Shown: positions 54,807 through 64,000, numbered from the stretch's first letter. The stretch is 64,000 nucleotides of DNA from Tropicibacter oceani (GCF_029958925.1 NZ_CP124616.1:2294001-2358000); one strand, 5' to 3'. Program-made: numbers and translations. Notes: generated from the letters alone by a model not told the origin.

Positions 54807-56624
54807 TCACTCCACCGTCACCGATTTGGCCAGGTTGCGCGGCTGGTCCACGTCCGTGCCCTTGGCGATGGCCGCGTGATAGGCCAGCAACTGCGCGGGC
54901 AGGGCATAGAGCAGCGGCGTCAGTTCTTCGCGTACTTCGGGCATGACGATCGTCTGCCAGACGTCCTCTCCGGCGGCCTTGGCCCCGGCGGCGTCGGTGA
55001 TCAGGCAGACCTTGCCGCCACGCGCCATGACCTCCTGCATGTTCGACACGGTCTTGTCGAACAGCGAATCCCGCGGTGCCAGAACCACCACCGGCACGTT
55101 CTTGTCGATCAGCGCGATCGGCCCGTGCTTCAGTTCGCCCGATGCATAAGCTTCTGCGTGGATGTAACTGATTTCCTTCAGTTTCAATGCGCCTTCCAGC
55201 GCCAGGGGGTACATCAGCCCGCGGCCCAGGAACAGCACGTCACGCGCTTCGGCGATCTGGCGGGCGGCCTTGGCGATCACCTCGTCGCGGTCCAGCGCGA
55301 TGTTGAAGACGCCGGGCAAGGCGCGCAGCGCCTCCATGAATTCGTGCAGGCCGTCATCGTCTATGCGGCCGCGCGACTGCGCTGCTTTCAGCGCCAGCAG
55401 CAGCAGAGCGTTCAACTGGCAGGTAAAGGCCTTGGTTGAGGCGACGCCAATCTCGGCGCCAGCATGGATCGGCAGGGCCAGGTCGCTTTCCCGCGCGATC
55501 GAGGAGGTTTCGACGTTGATCACCGACACGATCTTGTCGGCCTTGCCCTGGCAATAGCGCAGCGCCGCCAGGGTGTCGGCGGTTTCGCCCGATTGGCTGA
55601 CGAACAGCGCCACGGTGCCCGGGGTAATCGGCGGTTCGCGATAGCGGAATTCCGATGCGATATCGACCTCAACCGGGATGCCCGCCAGCCGTTCGAACCA
55701 GTATTTCGCGGTCAGGCAGGCATAAAAGGCGGTGCCGCAGGCGACCATGACCAGCCGCTCGATCTTGTCAAAGTCCAGCCCCGGTTCGGGCAGGGCGATG
55801 CCGGTTTCGGTCAGATAGGCGGACAGAGCGCCCGACAGCACGCTGGGCTGTTCGGCGATTTCCTTGGCCATGAAGTGTTTGTAGCCGGCCTTGTCGACGC
55901 GGGCGGCGTCCATCTGGATGGTCTTGACCTCGCGGTTGACCAGGCGGCCGGCCTCGTCGGTGATCTCCACCCCGGCGCGGGTCAGAACCGCACGGTCGCC
56001 TTCTTCGAGATAGGTGATCTGGTCGGTCAGCGGCGCCAGCGCGATGGCGTCCGAGCCGACGAACATTTCCCCATCCCCATGGCCGATGGCCAGCGGCGAG
56101 CCCTTGCGCGCGGCGATCATCAGATCCTCTTCGCCGTCGAACAGGAAGGCCAGGGCAAAGGCGCCTTCCAGCCGGTCGACGGTCTGCATCGCGGCCTCGG
56201 TCGGGGATTTGCCCTGGGACATCAGGTGCTGGGCCAGCAGCGCCACGGTTTCGGTGTCGGTTTCGGTCTGCGGCTGATACCCGGCCTCGGCCAGTTCGGC
56301 GCGCAATTCCTTGTAATTCTCGATTATGCCGTTGTGCACCACGGCGACCGGGCCGGCCTGATGCGGGTGGGCGTTTGCCTCGGACGGGGCGCCATGCGTC
56401 GCCCAGCGGGTATGGCCGATGCCAGACTTGCCGGGCAGGGCGTTGTGCACCAGCAGATCGGACAGGTTTACCAGCTTGCCAACCGCGCGGCGTCTGTCAA
56501 GATGACCGTTGTTGATGGTCGCGATTCCGGCGCTGTCATAGCCGCGATATTCCAGTCTGCGCAGCGCCTCGACAAGGCTGGGCGCCACTTCGTGAATTCC
56601 AAGTATCCCTACAATACCGCACAT
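54807..56624 (-). CDS. glmS: Glutamine-fructose-6-phosphate aminotransferase
   Basis: Makes glucosamine-6-phosphate for cell-wall and LPS synthesis. It has 605 residues: N-terminal glutaminase domain with nucleophile Cys2 (MCGIVGILG), then two SIS isomerase domains (about 285-420 and 455-595; VSQSGETADTLAALRYCQGK). It ends NLAKSVTVE as in the family. TAATG overlap with the upstream glmU; the pair makes UDP-GlcNAc. Confidence 0.97.
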   Translation of the reverse strand: MCGIVGILGIHEVAPSLVEALRRLEYRGYDSAGIATINNGHLDRRRAVGKLVNLSDLLVHNALPGKSGIGHTRWATHGAPSEANAHPHQAGPVAVVHNGIIENYKELRAELAEAGYQPQTETDTETVALLAQHLMSQGKSPTEAAMQTVDRLEGAFALAFLFDGEEDLMIAARKGSPLAIGHGDGEMFVGSDAIALAPLTDQITYLEEGDRAVLTRAGVEITDEAGRLVNREVKTIQMDAARVDKAGYKHFMAKEIAEQPSVLSGALSAYLTETGIALPEPGLDFDKIERLVMVACGTAFYACLTAKYWFERLAGIPVEVDIASEFRYREPPITPGTVALFVSQSGETADTLAALRYCQGKADKIVSVINVETSSIARESDLALPIHAGAEIGVASTKAFTCQLNALLLLALKAAQSRGRIDDDGLHEFMEALRALPGVFNIALDRDEVIAKAARQIAEARDVLFLGRGLMYPLALEGALKLKEISYIHAEAYASGELKHGPIALIDKNVPVVVLAPRDSLFDKTVSNMQEVMARGGKVCLITDAAGAKAAGEDVWQTIVMPEVREELTPLLYALPAQLLAYHAAIAKGTDVDQPRNLAKSVTVE

Positions 56625-57979
56625 TATTCGGCTTCCTTAATCTGTTTGGCCTTCTTGGCCTTCAACATATTGAACAATTTCGTTGCAAGGCCGGGTTTGA
56701 CCTCTTGCCGTGCGCGGGCCACGGCCAGCGCCCCTGCGGGCACGTCCGACGTAATGGTCGATCCGCTGGCCGTCATCGCGCCGTCGCCGATGGTGACGGG
56801 CGCCACCAGCATGCTGTCCGACCCGATAAAGGCATCCTGTCCGATGGTGGTCTTGTGCTTGAAGACTCCATCGTAATTGCAGGTGATCGTGCCCGCGCCG
56901 ATGTTGCTGCGCGCGCCGATTTCAGCATCACCCAGATAGGTCAGGTGGTTCGCCTTGGCCCCCTGGTGCATCACGGTGTTCTTGACCTCGACAAAGTTGC
57001 CGACGTGCACGTCCTCGGACAGCTCGGCGCCCGGGCGCAGGCGGGCAAAGGGCCCGACGATGGCGCCGCGCGACACATGCGCGCCCTCAAGATGCGAAAA
57101 CGCCCGGATGCGCGCGCCGCTTTCGACGGTGACGCCGGGGCCGAAGATGACGTTGGGTTCGATCTCGGCGTCGCGGCCGATGTAGGTGTCCCAGGCCAGG
57201 TAGACGGTGTCGGGGGCCTGCAGGGCGACGCCCTCGGCCAGCATCTCGGCGCGGCGGCGGGTCTGGAACAGCGCCTCGGCGGCGGCCAGTTCGGCGCGCG
57301 AATTGACGCCCAGGGTTTCGGCCTCGTCGCAGCGCACGACGCTGGCGGACAGCCCGCGCGCGCGGGCAATCTCGATGATGTCGGTCAGGTAATATTCGCC
57401 GCTGGCATTGTCATTGCCGACGGCGGCGATCAGGTCGAACAGGATCTCGGCCTTGGCGGCGACAACGCCGGAATTGCAAAGGGTTACGGCGCGTTCCTGA
57501 TCTGTCGCATCCTTGAATTCGACGATCCGTTCCAGCGCATCGCCATTGGTGATCAGGCGGCCGTAGCGGCCCGGATCGGCGGCATCGAAGCCCAGCACGA
57601 CGACATCGTGTTGCTTGCGGGCCTCAAGCATCGCGGCAAGGGTATCCTCGCTGATAAAAGGCGTGTCGCCGTAAAGCACGATGGCATCGCCGCCAAAGCC
57701 CTGCAGCGCGGGCTGCGCCTGGGCCACGGCATGGGCGGTGCCCAGCTGTTCGGACTGGATCACCACCTGCGCGGCGGGGTCATAATCCAGCGCCGAGGCC
57801 TGAACCATATCGGCCTGGTGACCGGCGACGACGACGCAGGCGTCGGGTTCCAGCGAACGCCCGGCGCGCATGGCGTGCCAGAGCATCGGCGCATGGGCAA
57901 TCTTGTGCAGAACCTTGGGCAGGTCCGATTCCATACGCGTGCCTTTGCCCGCCGCCAGAATGATGAGGGCTGTGCTCAT
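56624..57979 (-). CDS. glmU: Bifunctional GlmU (acetyltransferase/uridylyltransferase)
   Basis: Acetylates glucosamine-1-phosphate and then forms UDP-GlcNAc. It has 451 residues: N-terminal pyrophosphorylase domain with LAAGKGTRMES at 8-18, GDTPF and the ASGEYYLTDII region, then a left-handed beta-helix (about 250-451) with EVKNTVMHQGAKANHLTYLG and the CNYDGVFKHKT acetyl-CoA region. It is the first gene of the glmU-glmS unit and divergent from the HAD gene. Confidence 0.97.
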   Translation of the reverse strand: MSTALIILAAGKGTRMESDLPKVLHKIAHAPMLWHAMRAGRSLEPDACVVVAGHQADMVQASALDYDPAAQVVIQSEQLGTAHAVAQAQPALQGFGGDAIVLYGDTPFISEDTLAAMLEARKQHDVVVLGFDAADPGRYGRLITNGDALERIVEFKDATDQERAVTLCNSGVVAAKAEILFDLIAAVGNDNASGEYYLTDIIEIARARGLSASVVRCDEAETLGVNSRAELAAAEALFQTRRRAEMLAEGVALQAPDTVYLAWDTYIGRDAEIEPNVIFGPGVTVESGARIRAFSHLEGAHVSRGAIVGPFARLRPGAELSEDVHVGNFVEVKNTVMHQGAKANHLTYLGDAEIGARSNIGAGTITCNYDGVFKHKTTIGQDAFIGSDSMLVAPVTIGDGAMTASGSTITSDVPAGALAVARARQEVKPGLATKLFNMLKAKKAKQIKEAE

Positions 57980-58111
57980 GGCCTCTTTCCCGTTTGTTTT
58001 TCTGTCGGCCCCGTTTTATCCGGTTATGGCCGGGGGGCAAGCGGGCATTGCTCACGCTTGATTTCGGCATGTGACAGGGGTGCGCCCCCATATTTAGCAG
58101 GAGGGCGGCCG

Positions 58112-58774
58112 ATGCGCTGCGTGATTTTCGATCTGGACGGAACGCTTGCAGATACCAGCGGCGATCTGATTGCCGCCGCCAACCATTGCTTTGAGGCGAT
58201 GGGACAGGACGTGCGGCTGGATCCGGCGCGCGATGCCGGCATCGCGCTGCGCGGCGGGCGGGCAATGCTGACCGCCGGACTGACGCGGGCCGGACAGCTG
58301 AGCGACGATCTGCTGGACCGATGGTATCCCGAGTTGCTGGACGCCTATGGCGCGGCTTTGGATGTGCACACACGGCTGTACCCCGGCGCAATCGAGGCTG
58401 TCGAGGCGCTGCGCGCGGGCGGCTATGCGGTCGGGGTTTGCACCAACAAACCCGAGCGGCTGGCCGAGGCCTTGTTGCAAAGTCTTGGGGTGCGCGGGCT
58501 GTTCGGGTCGATGATCGGGGCGGATACGCTGCCGACGCGCAAGCCGGACGTGGCGCCCTATTGGGCGGCGGTGGATCGCTGCGGCGGGCGGCGCGAGGCG
58601 TCCTTGATCGTCGGGGACAGCGACACCGACCGCAATACCGCCGCGGCGGCCGGGGTGCCCGCGATTCTGGTGACCTTTGCGCCGGGCGGGCAGGCCGTGC
58701 GCGATCTGCGCCCCGAAGGGGTGATCGAGCATTTCGACGAGTTGGGCGGCGAGGTTGCGCGCCTGATCGGCTGA
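58112..58774 (+). CDS. HAD hydrolase, phosphoglycolate phosphatase-like
   Basis: A 220-residue HAD-IA phosphatase: motif I FDLDGTLADT (Asp7 nucleophile, Asp9), motif II CTNKP, motif III with TRKPDVAP, motif IV VGDSDTDRNTA. The cap region is of Gph/PGP type, so 2-phosphoglycolate is a fair guess but not proven. ATG 58112 follows AGGAGGG. Confidence 0.88.
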   Translation: MRCVIFDLDGTLADTSGDLIAAANHCFEAMGQDVRLDPARDAGIALRGGRAMLTAGLTRAGQLSDDLLDRWYPELLDAYGAALDVHTRLYPGAIEAVEALRAGGYAVGVCTNKPERLAEALLQSLGVRGLFGSMIGADTLPTRKPDVAPYWAAVDRCGGRREASLIVGDSDTDRNTAAAAGVPAILVTFAPGGQAVRDLRPEGVIEHFDELGGEVARLIG

Positions 58775-58798
58775 CGGTGCGCGGGCGCGCGGGCAGGA

Positions 58799-58831
58799 GC
58801 CTCCGGCGGGGATATTTGCAGCAATTGGAAG
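58799..58831 (+). repeat. Dispersed ATATTT element, copy 9 (partial)
   Basis: GCCTCCGGCGGGGATATTTGC followed by AGCAATTGGAAG. It lies 24 nt 3' of the HAD gene, same orientation, and lacks the GGGGGC hairpin, like copy 6. Confidence 0.6.
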
Positions 58832-58938
58832 CGGCGGGGCGGCGCCTGGCCATCGGGCCGGGGCCGGGTTGGCGGTGCGAAGGCGACGCGGGGCTGTCGC
58901 GGATGTGGATTGACCCGCGCGCGTGAAACCCGCATGAA

Positions 58939-60138
58939 ATGGCCATGAGCACGCGTTTTACAGGGAATTTCACCCAGCAGGAGCCGATCCCCGAGGAGGG
59001 GATCGAGGCCGCCATGGCGGTGCTGCGCCACGGCCGCCTGCACCGCTACAACACCGCCCCCGGCGAGGTGGCGCAGACCGCGCTGCTGGAACAGGAGTTC
59101 GCGGATTTTACCGGGGCGAAATACGCGCTGGCGGTGGCCTCGGGGGGCTATGCGCTGGGATGCGCCTTGCGGGCGGTTGGGGTAAAGCCGGGCGACCGGG
59201 TGCTGACCAATGCCTTTACCCTGGCACCGGTGCCGGGGGCGATTGCCGCGGTGGGGGCTGTGCCGGTCTTTGTCGGCGTGACCGAGGGGCTGGTGATCGA
59301 CCTGGATGATCTGGAAGCCAAGGCGGATCAGGCGCGGGTGCTGATGCTGAGCCACATGCGCGGTCATTTGTGCGACATGGACCGGCTGATGGCGATCTGC
59401 GACGCCGCCGGGATCACGGTGATCGAGGATTGCGCCCATACCATGGGGGCGACGTGGAACGGCAAGGCTTCGGGGCGGTTTGGCGCGGTGGGCTGTTATT
59501 CCACCCAGACCTACAAGCACATCAATTCGGGCGAGGGCGGGTTCCTGGTGACCGATGACGATGAGATCGCCGCCCGCGCGGTGATGTTGTCGGGGTCTTA
59601 CATGCTGTACGAACGGCATCTGGCCGCGCCGGGGGCTGACGTCTTTGAGGCGGTCAAATATGACACGCCCAACGTGTCGGGCCGCATGGACAACCTGCGC
59701 GCGGCGATCTTGCGGCCGCAACTGGCGGCGTTGCCGCAGCAGGTGGTGCGGTGGAACGACCGCTATGGGGTGGTCGAACAGGGGGTTCGCGGCACGCCCG
59801 GCGTGACGGTGATCGACCGCGATGCGCGTGCGCGATTTGTCGGATCGTCGATCCAGTTCCTGCTGCTCGATTGGCCGGCTGACAAGGTGCAAGAGGCGCT
59901 GCGCCGCTGCGCCGCCCGCGGGGTCGAGCTGAAGTGGTTCGGCGGCGCCGAGCCGGTGGGCTTTACCAGCCGCTATGACAGCTGGCGCTATGCCCCCAGC
60001 CAGCCGATGCCGCAAAGCGACCGAATCCTGCGCGGGTTGATCGACATGCGCCTGCCTTTGACCTTTTCGCTGGAGGATTGCGCGTTGATCGCCAGCATTC
60101 TGCGGGACGAGCTGGGCGCGGTTTTCCAGGCCGCGTGA
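58939..60138 (+). CDS. DegT/DnrJ/EryC1/StrS family aminotransferase
   Basis: A 399-residue PLP-dependent aminotransferase of the sugar-aminotransferase superfamily. Pyrophosphate- and PLP-binding parts are LAVASGGYALGCALRAVGV, VIEDCAHTMGATWNG (Asp) and the Schiff-base Lys193 in TQTYKHINSGEGGF. Members usually aminate keto-sugars; no sugar pathway genes are nearby, so the substrate is open. ATG 58939 or 58945 are both possible; neither has a clear ribosome-binding site. Confidence 0.88.
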   Translation: MAMSTRFTGNFTQQEPIPEEGIEAAMAVLRHGRLHRYNTAPGEVAQTALLEQEFADFTGAKYALAVASGGYALGCALRAVGVKPGDRVLTNAFTLAPVPGAIAAVGAVPVFVGVTEGLVIDLDDLEAKADQARVLMLSHMRGHLCDMDRLMAICDAAGITVIEDCAHTMGATWNGKASGRFGAVGCYSTQTYKHINSGEGGFLVTDDDEIAARAVMLSGSYMLYERHLAAPGADVFEAVKYDTPNVSGRMDNLRAAILRPQLAALPQQVVRWNDRYGVVEQGVRGTPGVTVIDRDARARFVGSSIQFLLLDWPADKVQEALRRCAARGVELKWFGGAEPVGFTSRYDSWRYAPSQPMPQSDRILRGLIDMRLPLTFSLEDCALIASILRDELGAVFQAA

Positions 60139-60266
60139 CCCGTCAGGCCACGTGGCGGCGCGGGCCGGGCGCATTGATCGCGCGATTTCGCGGCTCTGAC
60201 TTGACCCGACTCGCGGAACCCGCTTAAATGAACGCGTGTTCAATAAGCGCGGGGAGGCGCTCAGGC

Positions 60267-61430
60267 ATGTTTCTGGCCAGCATGAAATTCGATCTGGGCG
60301 AGGATGTGAGCGCCCTGCAGGAAATGGTGCACAAATGGGCGCAGGAGCGGGTCAAACCGATCGCCGCCCAAGTGGACCAGACCAATGAATTCCCCAATGA
60401 GCTGTGGCGCGAGATGGGCGATCTGGGCCTTTTGGGCATCACCACCCCCGAAGAATACGGCGGCGCGGGCATGTCCTATCTGGCGCATGTCATCGCGGTC
60501 GAGGAAATCGCCCGGGCCAGCGCATCGGTGTCGCTGTCCTATGGCGCGCATTCCAACCTGTGCGTCAACCAGATCAAGCTGAACGGCACCGAAGCGCAAA
60601 AGCACAAGTACCTGCCGGGGCTGATCGCGGGCACCCATGTCGGCGCCCTGGCGATGAGCGAGCCGGGGGCCGGTTCGGACGTGGTCAGCATGAAGCTGCG
60701 GGCCGAGAAGAAGAACGGCTATTACACGCTGAACGGCAACAAATACTGGATCACCAACGGACCTGACGCCGACACTCTGGTGGTTTATGCCAAGACCGAC
60801 CCAGAGGCCGGGTCCAAGGGCATCACTGCCTTCATCGTCGAAAAGTCGATGAAGGGGTTCAGCACCTCGAAGCATTTCGACAAGCTGGGGATGCGCGGCA
60901 GCAACACCGCCGAGCTGATCTTTGACGATGTCGAAGTGCCCTTTGAAAACGTGCTGGGCGAAGAGGGGCGCGGCGTGCGCGTGCTGATGTCGGGGCTTGA
61001 TTATGAACGCGTCGTGCTGGCGGGCATCGGTACCGGGATCATGGCGGCCTGTCTGGATGAAATCATGCCCTACATGGTCGAACGCAAGCAGTTCGGGCAG
61101 TCGATCGGGGATTTCCAGCTGATGCAGGGCAAGATCGCCGACATGTACACCAAGATGAACAGCGCCCGCGCCTATGTCTACGAGGTCGCCCGGGCCTGTG
61201 ATCGCGGGCAGGTGACGCGTCAGGACGCCGCCGCCTGCTGTCTTTATGCCTCGGAGGAGGCGATGGTCGTTGCCCACCAGGCGGTGCAGGCCATGGGCGG
61301 GGCGGGCTTTCTGGCCGATGCGCCGGTGGCGCGGATCTTCCGCGATGCCAAGCTGATGGAGATCGGTGCAGGCACCAGCGAAATCCGCCGGATGCTGGTC
61401 GGGCGCGAACTGATGGCGGCGATGCGCTAG
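60267..61430 (+). CDS. ivd: Isovaleryl-CoA dehydrogenase
   Basis: FAD acyl-CoA dehydrogenase of leucine breakdown, converting isovaleryl-CoA to 3-methylcrotonyl-CoA. It has 387 residues. [16 protein letters not shown] and [10 protein letters not shown] are FAD-binding blocks. Glu247 in [13 protein letters not shown] is at the unusual catalytic-base position that distinguishes isovaleryl-CoA dehydrogenases. ATG 60267 ([10 protein letters not shown]) is preferred over 60228 and 60282; GGGGAGG lies upstream. Confidence 0.93.
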   Translation: MFLASMKFDLGEDVSALQEMVHKWAQERVKPIAAQVDQTNEFPNELWREMGDLGLLGITTPEEYGGAGMSYLAHVIAVEEIARASASVSLSYGAHSNLCVNQIKLNGTEAQKHKYLPGLIAGTHVGALAMSEPGAGSDVVSMKLRAEKKNGYYTLNGNKYWITNGPDADTLVVYAKTDPEAGSKGITAFIVEKSMKGFSTSKHFDKLGMRGSNTAELIFDDVEVPFENVLGEEGRGVRVLMSGLDYERVVLAGIGTGIMAACLDEIMPYMVERKQFGQSIGDFQLMQGKIADMYTKMNSARAYVYEVARACDRGQVTRQDAAACCLYASEEAMVVAHQAVQAMGGAGFLADAPVARIFRDAKLMEIGAGTSEIRRMLVGRELMAAMR

Positions 61431-61433
61431 GCA

Positions 61434-61751
61434 ATGCCGCGCTGGCTGTGGTTCCTGCCGGTTGCGCTGGTCGTCCTTCTGGGCGCGCTCATGGCGTTTC
61501 GGTTGGGCTGGATCGCGGCCAACCTGACTGAGTCCGAGGCGATTGCCGCCTATGCCGCCCGTTTCGCGGCGCAAGAGGGCGCCGGGGTCGAGAACTGGGA
61601 TTGCCTTGGCCGCCCGGGAGAGGCGGTCTGGCTGGTCATCCGCTGCGGCACGGCCGCGCGCTATTGGGAATACCAGGTGAACCGCTTTGGCGGGCTGGTC
61701 GGGATCATCGGCCCGTCGCAGGGCCAGAATGGGGGGAGGCCAAGAACATGA
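61434..61751 (+). CDS. Hypothetical membrane-anchored protein
   Basis: A 105-residue protein with one N-terminal transmembrane segment (LWFLPVALVVLLGALMAFRL) and a small folded domain with two cysteines (NWDCLGRPGEAVWLVIRCGT). No family recognised. It starts 3 nt after ivd and precedes the acyl-CoA synthetase, so it is part of the same operon. Confidence 0.7.
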   Translation: MPRWLWFLPVALVVLLGALMAFRLGWIAANLTESEAIAAYAARFAAQEGAGVENWDCLGRPGEAVWLVIRCGTAARYWEYQVNRFGGLVGIIGPSQGQNGGRPRT

Positions 61752-61806
61752 TCGCAGCACCATGCCCCCGGCACCGCCCGGCCCGTCCGGCGACGGACGG
61801 CCCTCG

Positions 61807-63357
61807 ATGCTGACGCGCGGCGGGTCATATGATGCACTCTGCGCGGGCTTTCGCTGGCCACGTCCCGAGCGTTTGAACATGGCCGCGCAGGTCTGTGACG
61901 ACTGGGCCAGCGCGCAGCCCGGTCGCACCGCGATCATCGACCTGTCCGAGGGGCGGGCAGAGGTGACCTATGGCGATCTGCGGCGCATGGCCGACACGCT
62001 TGCCCGGGATTTGCAGCAGCGCGGGATCACGCGCGGCGACCGGGTTGGCGTTCTGCGCTCGCAAGGGGGCTGGTGCGCGGCGGCCCATATCGCGATCTGG
62101 AAGCTGGGCGCGATTTCCATCCCGTTGTTCAAGCTGTTCCGCCATGACGCGCTGGCCGCGCGGGTCGGGGATGCAGGGGCGCGGGTGATCGTCACCGATG
62201 ACGAAGGCGCGGCCATGGTTGCGGGGCTGGACGGGGTTCAGGCGCTGCTGCCCGAGGCGCTGACACTGTCGGACACGGCTGTCGAGCCTGTCGATTGCAC
62301 CCCCGAGGACCCCGCCGTTCTGATCTATACCAGCGGCACCACCGGCAGCGCCAAGGGCGCGCTGCACGCGCATCGGGTGTTGACCGGGCATTTGCCTGGC
62401 GTCGAGGTCAGCCATGATTTTCTGGGGCAAAAGGGCGACGTGCTTTGGACTCCGGCGGACTGGGCCTGGATTGGCGGGCTGTTCGATGTGCTGATGCCGG
62501 GGCTTTGCCTTGGCGTGCCGGTTGTCGCCGCCCGCCTGCCGAAATTCACCGTCCCCGAATGCCTGCGCATCATCCGCGACGGCGGCGTGCGCAACGTGTT
62601 TTTCCCGCCCACCGCGCTGCGGATGCTGCGGGCCGAAGACGCGCGGATCGACGGCCTGCGCAGCGTCGCCAGCGGCGGCGAGCCTTTGGGCGCCGAAATG
62701 CTGGCCTGGGCGCGCGAGGCGCTTGGCGTCACGATCAACGAATTCTACGGCCAGACCGAATGCAACATGGTCGCCTCGTCCTGCGGCGCGCTGTTCCCGC
62801 CGCGCCCGGGCTGCATCGGCAAAGCGGTTCCGGGCTTTGATCTGGCGGTGCTGGACGATCACGGCCAGCCGACCCATGGCGAAGGCGACATCGCGGTGCG
62901 GCGCGGCGCGGCCTCGATGATGCTGGGCTATTGGAACCGCCCCGAACAGACCGCCGAAAAGTTCTGCGGCGACTGGATGCTGACCGGGGATCGCGGCATC
63001 TGGGACGGCGGCTATCTGCGCTTTGTCGGGCGCGAGGATGACGTGATCACCAGCGCCGGCTACCGCATCGGCCCCGCCGAGATCGAGGACTGCCTGCTGA
63101 CCCATCCTTGCGTCGCCACGGCGGGCGTGGTCGGCAAACCGGACGCGCTGCGCACCGAGGTGGTCAAGGCCTATGTGGTGCTGAAACCGGGCGCGCAAGC
63201 CAGCGCGCAGGACCTTCAGGCATGGGTCAAGGATCGTCTTGCAAGCTATTCCTATCCAAGGGAAATCGCCTTTGTCGAGGCCTTGCCGATGACGGTGACG
63301 GGCAAGGTGATCCGCAAGGCGCTGAAGGCGCGCGCCGCGGCCGAGGGCACGACATGA
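61807..63357 (+). CDS. AMP-binding acyl-CoA synthetase
   Basis: Activates a fatty or branched acid to its CoA thioester. It has 516 residues of the ANL superfamily: P-loop YTSGTTGSAKG at 174-184, then NEFYGQTE, the hinge DDVITSAGYRIGPAEIED and the catalytic lysine in TGKVIRKAL near the C-terminus. The family is closest to medium-chain (ACSM-like) synthetases. Its position in the ivd cluster suggests a branched-chain acid. ATG 61807 is chosen from several. Confidence 0.92.
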   Translation: MLTRGGSYDALCAGFRWPRPERLNMAAQVCDDWASAQPGRTAIIDLSEGRAEVTYGDLRRMADTLARDLQQRGITRGDRVGVLRSQGGWCAAAHIAIWKLGAISIPLFKLFRHDALAARVGDAGARVIVTDDEGAAMVAGLDGVQALLPEALTLSDTAVEPVDCTPEDPAVLIYTSGTTGSAKGALHAHRVLTGHLPGVEVSHDFLGQKGDVLWTPADWAWIGGLFDVLMPGLCLGVPVVAARLPKFTVPECLRIIRDGGVRNVFFPPTALRMLRAEDARIDGLRSVASGGEPLGAEMLAWAREALGVTINEFYGQTECNMVASSCGALFPPRPGCIGKAVPGFDLAVLDDHGQPTHGEGDIAVRRGAASMMLGYWNRPEQTAEKFCGDWMLTGDRGIWDGGYLRFVGREDDVITSAGYRIGPAEIEDCLLTHPCVATAGVVGKPDALRTEVVKAYVVLKPGAQASAQDLQAWVKDRLASYSYPREIAFVEALPMTVTGKVIRKALKARAAAEGTT

Positions 63358-63932
63358 GGGGCCGGATCACAGCCGTTATCCTTGCGCTGGCCGCGCCTGT
63401 CGCCGCGCAGGAAGACTTGCCCGATTTCGCCACCTGCATGGACATGGAAATCGCCCGGTTCGAACGCGCCCTGCAACGCCACCGAGAAGGCCCCGAAGCG
63501 GACAGCTTCGAGATCGGTGATGTGCGCGGCGTCGAATACTGCGGCACCGTGGGGATTGTCCTGTGCGATCGCTCGGACGCGCCCTTGCCCTGCCAGCACG
63601 CGCTGGCGGGAAAGCAGGACGCCTTGTCGGATCAGGTGCGCGCCACGTTGCCTGAACCGCAAACCGTGGCCGGGCAGGGCGAAGCCCCGCTTTATGCCGC
63701 GCTGCACGCCATGGCGCAGGACCGCTCCGCCGGGCCCGATTGCGAGGGCGATACGCCTGTGATGGCGGCCTGGTGCCAGGCCCGCGAAGCCAACCACCGG
63801 TTGAAAAGCGCGGTCTCGGCCTGGCAGCTGGCCCGCTATCTGGACGCAGCGCCCGATGCCATCACCGCGGGCTGGGCGCGCGTGCCGCCCCCCACGCGCC
63901 CCAAGGCGCGGACAGAAAAGGACAAGGGATGA
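63354..63932 (+). CDS. Hypothetical secreted protein
   Basis: A 192-residue protein with signal peptide (MRGRITAVILALAAPVAAQ). Five cysteines follow (FATCMDM, EYCGTVGIVLC, LPCQHA, PDCEGD, AWCQAR gives six with all counted), suggesting disulfide bonds in the periplasm. The last part is helical. No family recognised. ATGA overlap with the acyl-CoA synthetase. Confidence 0.75.
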   Translation: MRGRITAVILALAAPVAAQEDLPDFATCMDMEIARFERALQRHREGPEADSFEIGDVRGVEYCGTVGIVLCDRSDAPLPCQHALAGKQDALSDQVRATLPEPQTVAGQGEAPLYAALHAMAQDRSAGPDCEGDTPVMAAWCQAREANHRLKSAVSAWQLARYLDAAPDAITAGWARVPPPTRPKARTEKDKG

Positions 63933-63960
63933 CCCCCGATCTCGCAAAAGGAGCCAGCAC

Positions 63961-64000
63961 ATGCGGCTGACATCGTCATATCTCGCCGGGTCGGAAACGG
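63961..64000 (+). CDS. Start of next gene, possibly methylcrotonyl-CoA carboxylase beta
   Basis: Thirteen codons (MRLTSSYLAGSET) run off the window. A strong AAAAGGAG lies 8 nt upstream of ATG 63961. Because it follows ivd and an acyl-CoA synthetase, and because the beta subunit of methylcrotonyl-CoA carboxylase begins similarly in related bacteria (as I recall), that identity is plausible but unproven. Confidence 0.4.
   Translation, partial: MRLTSSYLAGSET

Noticed and set aside
63929-63970. 13-codon frame MTPDLAKGASTCG
   Set aside because: Too short; it carries the ribosome-binding site of the following gene.

Overview
The window is a stretch of chromosome from a marine-type alphaproteobacterium of the order Rhodobacterales (Roseobacter/Paracoccaceae group). 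Evidence: uniformly high GC, a lptF-lptG-lptD-surA-pdxA-ksgA string, a pyruvate dehydrogenase operon whose E1-beta carries its own lipoyl domain, and above all a complete Rhodobacter-capsulatus-type gene transfer agent (GTA) head-tail cluster followed by cysE. No rRNA, tRNA, CRISPR array, transposase or integrase was seen.

Layout. 1-3.1 kb (+): end of a DUF1499 gene, prfA-prmC (release factor 1 and its methylase), and a DUF4167 protein behind a structured leader. 3.2-10.7 kb (-): lptF-lptG-lptD-surA-pdxA-ksgA, mostly joined by ATGA overlaps. 10.8-19.8 kb: pepA-holC, a retropepsin-like protease, MarC, oleate hydratase, an ABC-F ATPase, ndk, and a short AT-rich islet with unrecognised genes. 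19.4-23.3 kb: DUF4112, YqaE/Pmp3, TfoX C-terminal protein with a 48-codon partner, an RTX protein and an aminotransferase. 23.4-38.0 kb (+): the GTA cluster g1-g15 with g3.5 and g10.1, preceded by a well-formed promoter, a palindrome over its -35 box and an intrinsic terminator in the leader. 38.1-43.3 kb: cysE, then the pdhA-VOC-pdhB-orf82-pdhC operon (-). 43.5-64 kb: ftsB, pgk, two cyclophilins in tandem, DUF3179, GNAT, tyrS, anmK, moaA, AlkD-like, glmS-glmU, a phosphoglycolate-phosphatase-like HAD, a DegT aminotransferase, then ivd, an acyl-CoA synthetase and the start of what may be a methylcrotonyl-CoA carboxylase gene (leucine degradation).

How the genes work together. The GTA genes encode DNA packaging (g1, g2), an HK97-type head (g3-g5), connectors (g6-g8), a siphovirus-like tail (g9-g12) and a baseplate/cell-wall penetration device (g13-g15). 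All frames are open, so the particle could be functional here. LptF/LptG/LptD/SurA form an outer-membrane LPS export and assembly group. GlmS/GlmU, AnmK and Pgk supply and recycle central and cell-wall metabolites.

Most unusual items: (1) the promoter/dyad/attenuator arrangement in front of GTA g1; (2) nine copies of a GC-rich hairpin plus ATATTT element, eight of them directly 3' of a gene in the same orientation; (3) a leader before the DUF4167 gene that can form alternative pairings; (4) a 252-nt AT-richer gap with two inverted repeats between the GTA terminase and portal genes. All assignments rest on reading the sequence and recalled family knowledge; no database search was run.
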